Source: CAYWNA01 sp964459305
GTDB lineage: Bacteria; Planctomycetota; Planctomycetia; Pirellulales; Pirellulaceae
NCBI GenBank assembly: GCA_964459305.1
Contig: CAYWNA010000207.1
Span: 1-23,334 of the forward strand
DNA length: 23,334 nt
Direction of reading: 5' to 3'
In this document: in pieces, positions 1 through 8,646 of the stretch
How the letters are laid out: each line of letters opens with the position of its first letter
Position numbering within the stretch: the stretch's first letter is position 1
Position numbers and translations under genes: made by a program
The notes under the pieces: model-generated
The model's database searches: none
Told to the model about the DNA's origin: nothing
The model's input: the letters and a program-made list of their open reading frames with translations, nothing else

Positions 1-2
1 CG

Positions 3-288
3 AAACCGGACGAGATTGAAAAATTGAAGCAGAACTACGCCGAACTGGGCCAGGCGACGGATGAACGGCAAACTGTACGTATATGTGGTGAATAAAGACA
101 CGAAGAACCCCGTGTCGACCCGGTTGTTGCTGTGGGCGGAACGATGGGTCTTGACCGGCGTTCAAGATGTGTTCAGCGGCAAGGAACTGAAAGTGGAGAA
201 GGACGAGGAAGGCTACCTGAGCGTCGCCGTGACCCTGGCGCCGGGAGAAGGCCAATTGCTTGCTACCGACGCCGCGGGCAGGAAATGA
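3..288 (+). pseudogene. C-terminal end of an exported-type glycosidase-like protein, apparently frameshifted
   Basis: Only the C-terminus is in the window. From 61 the frame reads MNGKLYVYVVNKDTKN..., then DVFSGKEL and VTLAPGEGQLLATD near the end. This is the usual look of the small beta-sandwich that closes many glycoside hydrolases (a strand-rich domain with a late LxPGxGxLL motif). The 20 codons before position 62 read well in the third frame (KPDEIEKLKQNYAELGQATD), which then runs into a stop at 93-95, while the first frame has a stop at 25-27. Skipping one base at about 63 joins the two into a continuous ...GQATDNGKLYVYVVN. I therefore read this as one gene with a +1 frameshift (real or a sequencing error) and not as a 75-residue gene starting at 61. 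The stop at 286-288 lies 19 bases before the next start, so it probably belongs to the operon that follows. The enzyme family cannot be named from this piece. Confidence 0.5.
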
Positions 289-307
289 AGGGTTAGGAGA
301 CGCAATC

Positions 308-1678
308 ATGAAAAGACGAGAGTTCCTCGGAGGCGGCGCAGGAGCGGCGTTGGCGTTTGGCGCCCCTTGGCGTGGTTCCGCAACCTCGTCAGCGACGAAG
401 AGCGGTGTTGTGCAGGAACCTGCCAGAGAGTTGCCGGTGGTGGATGAGGCCGACGTGATCGTCTGCGGCGCGGGACCGGCTGGTGTGGCGGCAGCGGTGG
501 CAGCAGCACGCAAGGGAGCCAAGACGCTGTTGCTCGAAGCCCACGGGTGCCTCGGCGGCATTTGGACCGCCGGCCTGTTGAGCTATGTCTTGGACCACAA
601 CAACAAACGCGGTCTCATGCAGGAGATCCTTGCCCAGATGAAGGCGAAAGATGGTCTCGCCTTCAACAGACACGGTAAAATGACTAACGGCTACCAGCCG
701 GAGTTGATGAAGATCGTGCTCGAGGATTTATGCGCCGAGTCGGGTGTGGAAATCCAACTGCACACACGAGTTTGCGCCGCTCTGCGCGGGACGGATAACC
801 GGCTCAGTCACGTCGTCACCGAGTCGAAACCCGGCCGTGAGGCGTTTGCCGGCAAGTTGTTCATCGACTGCACCGGCGATGGCGACCTGGGCGCAGCGGC
901 CGGAGTTGAGTTCGACGTGGGCCATCCAGAGACCGGGCGCACCCAGCCCTTCTCGCTGATGGCTTTGATCAGCGGTATCACGGCTGCCGACGTCGACGGT
1001 TTCTTCCGCGAGGACGACTCGAAGGGCTGGGCAGGTCCGAAGGATCGGCTTCGGAAGGAAATGGGGAAAGGCGGACATTCACCGTCTTATAGCAAGCCGA
1101 GTTTCTTCCGGTTGCGGGACGATCTGTTCGCACTGATGGCCAACCACGAATACGGTTTCCAAAGCGCTTCCGCGCGCGACGTGACACAAGCGACGTTACG
1201 CGCCCGTCGCGAGCTGCATCGGTTGATCGATGGACTGCGCTCGCTGGGCGGAGTTTGGCAGCGGGTGTGTATTGTGGCGACGGCCGAGCAGATCGGCACG
1301 CGCGAAGGCCGGCGCCTGCAATGCCTCTATACCGTGTTGACCGACGACCTGCGCGAAGGCCGTAAACACCCCGACGCCGTATGTCGAGTCACCTTCCCAA
1401 TCGACGTCCACTCCACGGACCCGAAGAAGCAGAAAGGCATCGAAAAGGCCAGTTTCCGGGCCAAGCCCTACGACATCCCGCTTCGAGCGTTGATCGCCCG
1501 CGACGTCGACGGGCTCATGATGGCAGGCCGCTGCACCAGCGGAGATTTCATCGCTCACTCCAGCTATCGCGTCACCGGCAACGCCGTAGCCATGGGCGAA
1601 GCCGCCGGCAAAGTCGCCGCCGTGGCCGCCAAAACGAATCGCCTGCCGCAAGCAGTACCCCTATCCGAGGCTACGTAA
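308..1678 (+). CDS. Exported FAD-dependent oxidoreductase (FAD_oxidored family)
   Basis: A 456-residue flavoprotein. The start at ATG 308 is chosen because AGGAGA (295-300) lies 7 bases upstream and because it gives a twin-arginine leader (KRREFLGGGAG, residues 2-12), which suggests export folded with its cofactor through the Tat system. Residues 49-75 hold the dinucleotide-binding strand and loop, with GAGPAG at 54-59 and an acidic residue at the end of the next strand (LLLEAHG). The segment IDCTGDGDLGAAAG in the middle and GLMMAGRCTSGDFIAHSS followed by GNAVAMGEAAGKVAA near the C-terminus match the PF12831 type of FAD protein. The substrate is unknown; relatives in planctomycetes lie in glycan-degradation loci, so oxidation of a sugar hydroxyl is a reasonable guess only. 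The stop is one base before the next gene, so the two are co-transcribed. Confidence 0.88.
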   Translation: MKRREFLGGGAGAALAFGAPWRGSATSSATKSGVVQEPARELPVVDEADVIVCGAGPAGVAAAVAAARKGAKTLLLEAHGCLGGIWTAGLLSYVLDHNNKRGLMQEILAQMKAKDGLAFNRHGKMTNGYQPELMKIVLEDLCAESGVEIQLHTRVCAALRGTDNRLSHVVTESKPGREAFAGKLFIDCTGDGDLGAAAGVEFDVGHPETGRTQPFSLMALISGITAADVDGFFREDDSKGWAGPKDRLRKEMGKGGHSPSYSKPSFFRLRDDLFALMANHEYGFQSASARDVTQATLRARRELHRLIDGLRSLGGVWQRVCIVATAEQIGTREGRRLQCLYTVLTDDLREGRKHPDAVCRVTFPIDVHSTDPKKQKGIEKASFRAKPYDIPLRALIARDVDGLMMAGRCTSGDFIAHSSYRVTGNAVAMGEAAGKVAAVAAKTNRLPQAVPLSEAT

Positions 1679-1679
1679 G

Positions 1680-4355
1680 ATGAACGTTGTTGAACACGTA
1701 ATGGCAGTGAAATCGATCGTCCTACTACTGTCGCTTGCGGCAGCAGTGGCTTCGGCCGACGAGTTCTACGTCGCATCCTCAGGCAACGATGCCAATCCAG
1801 GGACGAGCGAGAAGCCCTTTGCCACCGTCGAATGCGCGCTGCACGCCACTCTCGAATCGGCGGGCCCGGACAAGATCGTCGTCCGGCCGGGTACTTACTA
1901 TCTGACGCGTCCGATCGAACTCGATCCGAAAGACTCGGGACTGATTATCGAAGGCGAGGCCGAGGGTGTCGTGCTCAGCGGCGGACGGCGCGTTGTCGGC
2001 TGGAAACCCTGGAGGGATCGCATCGTGCAAGCCGACTTGAGCGAGTTGGACTTACCCGATCTGACGTTTCGCCAGCTTTACTACAACACGCGGCAGCAGC
2101 CGTGGGCACGCGTGCCCAACTTTGACCCGAAGCACCCGCGCACAGGCGGTTTCCTGCAAAACGCCGGTATCGTGAAAGCGGGCACGAAGACGAAGTTTCG
2201 CTATCGCGAGGGCGATCTGCATCCGGAGCGATGGACGCACCCGGAGCGGGCATGGATCATGTTCCACGATTCCCTGAATTACGAGACTCAGTTCTGGCCG
2301 GTGAAAACGATCGACCGGCAGAACCGTGTCGTCGAAGCACAGAGCGGCGTCTATGTCTTGTCGGTCGGCAATCCCTTCCATCTTTGTGGGTTGCTCGAAG
2401 AGCTGGACGCGCCGGGCGAGTGGTGCGTCGATCCGGAATCGCGGGCGCTCTACTTCTGGCCGCCCGACGGCGACCCAAACGCGCAGGACGAAATCATTGT
2501 GCCGGCGCTGGCATCCGGATTCGTGCTGCGCGGGAAACTGTCCGAAGACCAGAGTGTAGAAAACCTGCGAATCGAGGGGCTGGACTTGCGCGACTTTCGT
2601 GGCCGGGCCATTTCGATGTCCGGCGCCAAGGGCTGTGTCGTCGCCCGGTGCGATTTGCGGAACTGCGCGGTCGGCGTTTACATGGGCGACGACACGCACG
2701 GTTGCGAGGTGCGAGGCTGCGACATCACACAGACTCAAGGCGATGGCGTCACCATCATCGGCACCAGCACCGACCATGAGCGCGTCGCTGACCACGTCGT
2801 CGACAATTGCTATATCTGGGACTTCGGCTGGGGGCGCATCCATAATCGTTGCGGCGGCGTCTACATGCACCGCTGCGCCCGCTGCCGGCTGACCCACAAC
2901 CACGTTCACGACAGCCCTCGCTATGGTCTGGCCATGGACGTGGGCAACGACTGCGAATTCGCATACAACTATTGCCATCATGTCAATCTGGTGACCACCG
3001 ACAGTGGCATTATCGAGGCGGCCACGGCTCACGATTGGCGGATGCCGGTGGACGAGCAACGCAAACGTCACCGGCCGCACAACTGGGGCAACCGTGTCCA
3101 TCACAACCTGCTTCACGACTCGGGCGGGTGGAAGACGTCACCGGCCGGGCAACTCGTCTTCCCGGCGTTCACTTGGGCCATCTACCTGGACCTGGACTGC
3201 AGCGGTTGGCACGTCCACGATAACGTCTGCTACAACACCGTGCTGGGCGGATTCATGCTCAACGGCGGCACCGACAATGTTGTGAAGAACAACATCTTCG
3301 TCGACGGCAAACAGCACCAGATCCAGTGGAACCCGTGGCGTGGCTACGTGACACGCGACAATCGCTGCGAGCGAAACATCTTCGCCTACGTCGGACGACC
3401 AGCCAATCTGTACGCGTTGAACCGCTTCCAGGACGACTCCGTGGCCTTCCGCAATAACCTAATCCATCCGCGCAACGGTAGAGTGGCCATTCAAGGAGTG
3501 TCTGACTTGCCTCGCCAAGACACGTGGCAGGCGTGGCAGAAACGCGGCCAGGACCGGGGAAGTCTGCAGGCCGATCCCCGGTTTGTCGATCCGGCCAATC
3601 GCGACTATCGCCTCAGGCCGGACTCACCCGCCTTCGAGATCGGGTTCAAACCCATCGACTTGTCGAAGGTCGGAAACTACGCAAGTCCCGCCCGCCGGAA
3701 CTGGCCGCGCCCGGAGATGCCGGTTGTACGCGACGCAGCCGACTACACGCCCACCGCAACGCAGGCCAAGCAGCTCGTGATACGAGACTACGAGGACTAT
3801 GCCGTCGGCGAACGTGAACGACATGCGCATGTCGGCGAAGGCGGGGCGCCCGGCAGCATCGTCGTCACCGACCAGACGGCCGCGTCGGGCAAGCACAGCC
3901 TCCGGTTCACTGACGCCGCCGGACTCAAACAGGTCTACGCACCGTACATCACCTACCCACTGGAGATCGAAAGCGGCCTTCTCCGCACCGGGTTCGACTT
4001 GCGACTGGAACCCGGAGCGGTTTTCGTTTACGAGTGGCGTGACGACCCCTACACGTACAACCTCGGTCCCCGCCTTTCTGTAGACTCACAAGGCTGGCTG
4101 TCCGCCAACGGCAAACGACTGACCCAGCTCCCGCATGGTGAATGGTTGCGGATCGACCTGCAATGTGGCCTCGGCCCCCAAGCGAGCGGCACCTACGACT
4201 TGGCGCTTCGCTTACGCGATACGGAGCCCCAGGTTCATCACCAACTGCCCTGCTCCGCCCAGTTCAAGAACCTCGCGTGCGTCGTCGTGATGTCGCTGGC
4301 CAACGGCCCAACCGTCTTCCATCTGGACAACGTCGAGTTCCGCCCGCTTCCGTGA
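1680..4355 (+). CDS. Exported right-handed parallel beta-helix protein
   Basis: A protein of 891 residues. A Sec signal peptide (SIVLLLSLAAAVASA, ending about residue 26) is followed at once by EFYVASSGNDANPGT and KPFATVECAL, the N-terminal cap of pectate-lyase-like and DUF1565-type beta-helices. Residues of roughly 290-620 carry repeating coils with many Asn, Gly, Cys and His (for example NLRIEGLDLRDFRG, DHVVDNCYIWDFGWG, NVVKNNIFVDG), typical of polysaccharide lyase or glycosidase helices. After about residue 680 comes a separate beta-rich domain that may bind carbohydrate. ATG 1680 has a weak GAGG upstream; ATG 1701 (MAVKSIVLL...) in the same frame gives a cleaner signal peptide and is a good alternative start. 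It is translationally linked to the FAD oxidoreductase (1-base gap). Whether it is an enzyme cannot be told from the sequence. Confidence 0.85.
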   Translation: MNVVEHVMAVKSIVLLLSLAAAVASADEFYVASSGNDANPGTSEKPFATVECALHATLESAGPDKIVVRPGTYYLTRPIELDPKDSGLIIEGEAEGVVLSGGRRVVGWKPWRDRIVQADLSELDLPDLTFRQLYYNTRQQPWARVPNFDPKHPRTGGFLQNAGIVKAGTKTKFRYREGDLHPERWTHPERAWIMFHDSLNYETQFWPVKTIDRQNRVVEAQSGVYVLSVGNPFHLCGLLEELDAPGEWCVDPESRALYFWPPDGDPNAQDEIIVPALASGFVLRGKLSEDQSVENLRIEGLDLRDFRGRAISMSGAKGCVVARCDLRNCAVGVYMGDDTHGCEVRGCDITQTQGDGVTIIGTSTDHERVADHVVDNCYIWDFGWGRIHNRCGGVYMHRCARCRLTHNHVHDSPRYGLAMDVGNDCEFAYNYCHHVNLVTTDSGIIEAATAHDWRMPVDEQRKRHRPHNWGNRVHHNLLHDSGGWKTSPAGQLVFPAFTWAIYLDLDCSGWHVHDNVCYNTVLGGFMLNGGTDNVVKNNIFVDGKQHQIQWNPWRGYVTRDNRCERNIFAYVGRPANLYALNRFQDDSVAFRNNLIHPRNGRVAIQGVSDLPRQDTWQAWQKRGQDRGSLQADPRFVDPANRDYRLRPDSPAFEIGFKPIDLSKVGNYASPARRNWPRPEMPVVRDAADYTPTATQAKQLVIRDYEDYAVGERERHAHVGEGGAPGSIVVTDQTAASGKHSLRFTDAAGLKQVYAPYITYPLEIESGLLRTGFDLRLEPGAVFVYEWRDDPYTYNLGPRLSVDSQGWLSANGKRLTQLPHGEWLRIDLQCGLGPQASGTYDLALRLRDTEPQVHHQLPCSAQFKNLACVVVMSLANGPTVFHLDNVEFRPLP

Positions 4356-4434
4356 CGACCACACTGCTGCCCCGCCCTTGCATCGTGTTGGCGACGTCGA
4401 GTCAACACTATCGACGACGCGTGGGAATTCCTGA

Positions 4435-4505
4435 CAAGAAGATGAAGGACAGAACTATCCATCTCACGATTTTGTCCAAACCATTTTTCTGTCAGACTTC
4501 TTCAT
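4435..4505. repeat. Short repeat motif in the convergent intergenic gap
   Basis: The 205-bp gap between two converging genes contains caagaagatgaaggacag (4435-4452) and, about 40 bases on, a loosely inverted partner (tctgtcagacttcttcatc). A similar unit, caagaatatgaa followed by cag, lies in the other 3'-to-3' gap of this window (11815-11832). It reads as a degenerate dispersed intergenic repeat. The stem is too imperfect for me to call it a terminator. Confidence 0.4.
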
Positions 4506-4560
4506 CGTCTCCCGGCAGTGCACGCACAGTCACCGGTTCTTGCTGCTAAATGACAAGCAG

Positions 4561-7500
4561 CTACTCAGGCGACGGCTTCGCGCCGGATTCCTCAATCCGC
4601 ATACCGCTGATTACGGACGTCCCGCCGTTGCGAGGCAGGAGTTCGAGTGTGAGTTGGTGGGCGGCCTTGATGGTTAGCTCCTTGGTCATCGGCATGTTCG
4701 GGCTGCCTGCTTTCCGCCTGACATCAATTGCAGGCAGGGCAGTCTCGCCTTGGAGTCTCACGTCGAAGGGAGCGAAGTCTCCGGTGCCGTTGCGGTTGTG
4801 GAAAAACAGCGTGACGTGGTAGTCGCGAGAGGGAGAACCCTCCGGGGCTAGGCGAATCTGCAGTTTGACGGGGCCAGTCAGGGCGCTGGTGTAGAGCCAG
4901 GGTCTGTCAGTGCCTTCGATGGTTGTCCAATCTGGGTTGCGCCACATGGACGTCACTTCCGTGCCAAGGCCCGGTGCCTCGATGGGCAGGCTGTCGTAGG
5001 GGACTCGGCCCATGCCGCCGGCTCCGCGGGGGCCGGTTGTGGAGGGGCGAGGGAAGGCGAACCAGATGTTGCCGTCCTTGTCCGGCTTGTCGCCGGGAGC
5101 GCCGAAGTTTAAACGCAGTTGCTTGATTCGCAGGGTCTTGGGGCGTGGAGAGCCCGTGTAGAGTCCCCAGTGATTGTGGCGGGTGGCGGGCATCAGCGCC
5201 ATCGATGTCTTGTAGTTGTAGGCACACGGGCATGAGCTCGATCCTTCGGGTACAAGCACCAATCCGCAGGCGGGGACCATGTTGATCCAGCAACTGGCCC
5301 GCATGTTCGGGTAATGATAGACGCCACTGAGCCCGCTCAGGTCAAAGAACCCCATCGAGCCGGAGCGCTTCATCAGCGTGCTGGCACAACCGGCCAACCG
5401 GCCGCAACCTCCCGTCAGCGACACCGCAAACGGCCTCAACTGGCCTGTCAACGGATCTTCACGCTGGATGGGTTCACCAGTGCGCAGGTCGCACGCCTCA
5501 GGCAGATAGACGACATTGTCCACGACGACCGGGGACGGAGCTTTCGCATCGCGCGTCCAGAGTACTTGCCCATCGTCGGCCGAGAAAGCAGAAAGCCCCG
5601 GACCTACTGCCTTTGCACGCAGCCCGTGCCAGATCGGGATCGACGTGAGGATCACGCCGTTTGCTACGTACAACGAGTTCTGCCTCTCGCCGATCTCCGG
5701 CGTCGTCCAGATCTCCTTGCCCGATTGCAGGTCCAGCGATTTCAGAACGCGGGGGTGCGAGGCCCCAGGCAGGCTGAAGATGGGTTTGGTTTCCCGTTTC
5801 GGTCTTGGTTTGGGCTTCCCCGCCAAGCCTCGCCTGGCCCTGGCAAAGACATCCGCTGGCGCCAAGCCGTCGATCAGATACAGCCGTTCGCCCTCGATAG
5901 CGATGGCATTCGAATCGACGGCACTCTTGGATTGGTAGCTCCATCGAGGCTTCCCTGTCGCCTTGTCCAACACGAACATCAGCCGATTCGCCGGATGAGC
6001 CATCGACCACCACGAGCGACGAATGTTCGGCTGCCCGAGCGTGCCAACGATGGCGTTGTCCGTTACGGCCAAGTACTCCCAAATCAGTTCATTCTTTTCC
6101 TTGGCTCGCGCGTTCGCCGTTTGCCCAAGTGCCTTCGGAGTCCGATACGTGAACAGCGTCTTGCCTGTGTCACGGTCCAGACGCAAACAAGTCGCGCCTT
6201 GCAGGACGTAGATCGCGTTTTCGTCCGCCGCCATACATCCACCGCGATACGCCGACGGCCAGCGACCCACGTTGGGCAACTTCCGCTCCCACAGGATCCG
6301 TCCGCTGTAGGCGTCCACGGCGTGCACGTAGTCGATTCCGGCCACGTACAGGCGGCCGTCGATGGCCAGCGGTACGGGGGCTCGGTAGTGACGACTGACG
6401 ATGTCGGCCGGCCCCACGCTGCCGAACCAGAGAACCTTCAGAGGCAATCGCACCCGTCGGTCTGCAGATGCGCCAGACTTGCCGGCGTCCGCGTATTGGT
6501 GCGTCCAAGCTCCTGCACGGGGCAACGCGCCTCGCTCGATTCGGATGCCCGGTCCAACTTCGCGTCTTTCCGATTCAGGGACACCACCTGCTGTCAACCA
6601 CCGATCGACCTTGGGACGCAACGTCTCGCTGCAAACGATGACAGCCACGCCGCCATAGGGACGCAGCACACGATACATTTCTGATGCAGACATCTCATCC
6701 AGTTCCGTCGTGCGCTCAACGTTGAATACGAGCAAGTTCGTCGAGTAGTCCGCGTATGGCAGCGGTTTAGCTGCGACGTTGTGGATGGCCACACGTGCCC
6801 CATACAGTCCCGCATCGGCCAGCCGCTGCCGAGTCCTTTCCACGTCGCGTGCCCCAGCCGCCCAGTGCCACGTGAGGCTCGACTGACGCGCGAGTTCGGC
6901 CAAGTAGGCGTCGTCCGCGTTACCCAGAACCAGGCCGTAACCGTCGTTGACGCCAGCGATCGACAAGACGGCCTTCACCCGGTTCGAGGTTGCGGGCGGG
7001 GCAACGTCAAAAAAGGGGTCAGGACTCATTTGTGCGCAGCACCCTTCGGGTCGTTCCGGCAAATGAGACCCAACCCCTTTTTCGACGCGAAAGCAGTGGA
7101 TCTCGCCCTTTGTGGTGCTGACCAGCAGCGACTGGCCGACGATCAACAGTTCGTGCACGTCGCCTGCCAGTCTTGTCTCCCAAGTCTTTCTTCCGTCCTC
7201 TGCGTCGTAGCATGTCAGCGTTTCGCGTCCTCCAGCAATCAGCGTCGAGCCGGCTTGGATCAGTTCGTAGATGCGTTCCACTGACGTTTCCCAGCGTTGA
7301 TGTCTTGCGGCGTCCACCATGTGACCTTCCGAGCTGCCCATCTTTGCCACGTAGCTGTCCGGTGCCGCATCGAGTACGTCTATCAAGTCGATGCTAACGA
7401 GTTTGCCGGGGCCGATTAGACTCATGCGGCCTTGGTCGTTGATGACGCCCCTGAGGACCCCATTCAGATGAAACACTTCTTCGCCGTCTCGGGCGCGTAT

Positions 7501-8484
7501 CCCCACCATCGAGGCTTCGCTCCAGATGTCGGCTTCGGCCTTGGCAGGACGTTCTGGATTTGGCTTCTTCAAGTATTCACAAGGCGTGAAAGCAAGATCG
7601 TCGTAAATCATCGTCCAAGCGCCGCCGGGGAACAGCCCTTCGCTTTCGTTGTAGAGAAGTTTGCCTGTAGCGGAATCGAAAAAGGCGGGCGCGGCCCGGC
7701 CGCAGGGGACTACCAGCACGTCACCGCACAGGGCCAGGTACCCCTGCGGCGACACGCCGCCCATGGCCTCGTAGTGCGGTTGAGTCGCGTATTTCGTGCC
7801 GCTCGAATCGTTTCGCCAGAGAACGGCTCCCGTTTCAGCGTCCAGACACGTCACAACGATACCTTCGGGCGACCACATGCCGAACGTCGTGTACGCTCGG
7901 CCGCCCACAACGAGCACGCCGGACCGCGCCGGCCAGCGCGAGATCATCTGCTCGTTGCCGATCAGTCGTTCATCCGGAATGTCCGGGCGGCGTTTCCAGA
8001 TCAGGTGGCCGGTTGGGCCGTCCAGACAATACACTACGCCGTCGTCCGAGGATGCGTAGACCTTTCCTCCATGGACGGCCGGGGCGAGCCGAACCGGCCC
8101 CTCGGTAAAGAAACTCCAACGCGGCTGGCCCGAGTCCAGATCGAGTGCATGAATCGCATGGTCGCTTGACGACGCGACATAAACCAGTCCTTGACCAGCC
8201 GAGATTGCGTAGGCGTAGTCGAAATCGATCCGCTGCACTTCCCAAGCCGGCTCCCGCCACGCCGGTCGCGGCTTGTGCCGGGCCTTGTGCGTCCACGCCA
8301 AGTGATAAGGCGGGGCGAGATTCTGAGGCGTGTATCCTGTCCGGCGAGCGTTGAAGAGATGGTTTGCGCTGGTCGACTGTGCGGGGCGCTGATTCTGCTG
8401 GCCAGTCGAGTTCGCAACGTCGAGTCCTCCGACCAACACCATAACCATCGGAAAACAGAACCATGAGTTGACGCTTCGTCTCAT
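4561..8484 (-). CDS. Exported PQQ-type beta-propeller protein with inserted methyltransferase-like domain
   Basis: A protein of 1307 residues. The start at 8484 is chosen over the longer open frame because GGAAGG lies 5 bases upstream and because it begins with a signal peptide (MRRSVNSWFCF PMVMVLVGG); the extra upstream codons are translated repeat DNA. Residues ~40-467 form a first propeller with PQQ-like blades (VYVASSDHAIHALDLDSGQPRW appears in pieces such as LDLDSGQPRWSFF and CLDAETGAVLW). Residues ~500-625 look like a class I SAM methyltransferase (VLGNADDAYLAELA, MYRVLRPYGGVAVIVC). Residues ~680-1110 form a second propeller (AVDAYSGRILWERKL) ending in a Cys-rich stretch SSCPCAYNYKTS. 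Residues ~1120-1307 are malectin-like (LRLNFGAPGD). The same architecture is known from planctomycetes; its function is not. Between the first propeller and the methyltransferase, residues 468-492 are encoded by a palindromic repeat. Confidence 0.85.
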   Translation of the reverse strand: MRRSVNSWFCFPMVMVLVGGLDVANSTGQQNQRPAQSTSANHLFNARRTGYTPQNLAPPYHLAWTHKARHKPRPAWREPAWEVQRIDFDYAYAISAGQGLVYVASSSDHAIHALDLDSGQPRWSFFTEGPVRLAPAVHGGKVYASSDDGVVYCLDGPTGHLIWKRRPDIPDERLIGNEQMISRWPARSGVLVVGGRAYTTFGMWSPEGIVVTCLDAETGAVLWRNDSSGTKYATQPHYEAMGGVSPQGYLALCGDVLVVPCGRAAPAFFDSATGKLLYNESEGLFPGGAWTMIYDDLAFTPCEYLKKPNPERPAKAEADIWSEASMVGIRARDGEEVFHLNGVLRGVINDQGRMSLIGPGKLVSIDLIDVLDAAPDSYVAKMGSSEGHMVDAARHQRWETSVERIYELIQAGSTLIAGGRETLTCYDAEDGRKTWETRLAGDVHELLIVGQSLLVSTTKGEIHCFRVEKGVGSHLPERPEGCCAQMSPDPFFDVAPPATSNRVKAVLSIAGVNDGYGLVLGNADDAYLAELARQSSLTWHWAAGARDVERTRQRLADAGLYGARVAIHNVAAKPLPYADYSTNLLVFNVERTTELDEMSASEMYRVLRPYGGVAVIVCSETLRPKVDRWLTAGGVPESERREVGPGIRIERGALPRAGAWTHQYADAGKSGASADRRVRLPLKVLWFGSVGPADIVSRHYRAPVPLAIDGRLYVAGIDYVHAVDAYSGRILWERKLPNVGRWPSAYRGGCMAADENAIYVLQGATCLRLDRDTGKTLFTYRTPKALGQTANARAKEKNELIWEYLAVTDNAIVGTLGQPNIRRSWWSMAHPANRLMFVLDKATGKPRWSYQSKSAVDSNAIAIEGERLYLIDGLAPADVFARARRGLAGKPKPRPKRETKPIFSLPGASHPRVLKSLDLQSGKEIWTTPEIGERQNSLYVANGVILTSIPIWHGLRAKAVGPGLSAFSADDGQVLWTRDAKAPSPVVVDNVVYLPEACDLRTGEPIQREDPLTGQLRPFAVSLTGGCGRLAGCASTLMKRSGSMGFFDLSGLSGVYHYPNMRASCWINMVPACGLVLVPEGSSSCPCAYNYKTSMALMPATRHNHWGLYTGSPRPKTLRIKQLRLNFGAPGDKPDKDGNIWFAFPRPSTTGPRGAGGMGRVPYDSLPIEAPGLGTEVTSMWRNPDWTTIEGTDRPWLYTSALTGPVKLQIRLAPEGSPSRDYHVTLFFHNRNGTGDFAPFDVRLQGETALPAIDVRRKAGSPNMPMTKELTIKAAHQLTLELLPRNGGTSVISGMRIEESGAKPSPE
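7009..7082. repeat. REP-like palindromic element inside a coding region
   Basis: The arms 7009-7032 and 7060-7082 are inverted copies (aaaaaggggtcaggactcatttg-like), matching at 20 of 23 positions, with poly-A and poly-T at the outer ends and a GC-rich centre that itself can fold (acccttcgggt). From memory, this form (AAAAAGGGGTC...CATTTG arms) resembles REP-like elements moved by IS200-related REP-associated transposases; no such transposase is in the window. It is read through in frame as part of the PQQ-propeller protein. Confidence 0.75.
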
Positions 8485-8518
8485 TGCACCTTCCTCGCTC
8501 GCGTTTCGAATTGTTCGC

Positions 8519-8642
8519 GGGTGTCCGGGAATGGGGAGGCGAAGCTCCTGTTGAGCCGAGTTTCTGGAACCGCCACTCGGCTCGGCAGAGCCTCGCCCTC
8601 CCGAAAACCGCGTATCCTGGCGTGTCAAATTCCCGGACACCC
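8519..8642. repeat. 124-bp dispersed-type palindromic repeat between two genes
   Basis: The outer arms gggtgtccgggaat (8519-8532) and attcccggacaccc (8629-8642) are perfect 14-bp inverted repeats. Inside, a long imperfect stem pairs ggggaggcgaagctcc... (from 8533) with ...agagcctcgccctccc (to about 8612). It fills most of the gap between the stop of the alpha/beta hydrolase (8647) and the start of the PQQ protein (8484), ending 4 bases from that stop. It could fold in the transcript and act as an attenuator or RNA-stability element, but this is inference. Confidence 0.75.
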
Positions 8643-8646
8643 TCAA

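Noticed and set aside
2052..3116. Minus-strand frame of 354 residues opposite the beta-helix gene
   Set aside because: Shadow frame made of Val, Ala and Asp repeats without motifs; the plus-strand gene is clear.
5314..6684. Plus-strand frame of 456 residues opposite the PQQ-propeller gene
   Set aside because: Shadow of the minus-strand gene in GC-rich DNA; no domain pattern, rich in Arg and Pro.
7009..7082. Intrinsic terminator formed by the hairpin with flanking A and T runs
   Set aside because: It lies in the middle of a continuous coding frame with conserved domains on both sides, and its arms match a repeat family better.
8485..8646. Extra N-terminal 54 codons of the PQQ-propeller frame
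   Set aside because: They are a translation of the palindromic repeat at 8519-8642, and the real start at 8484 has a ribosome binding site and a signal peptide.
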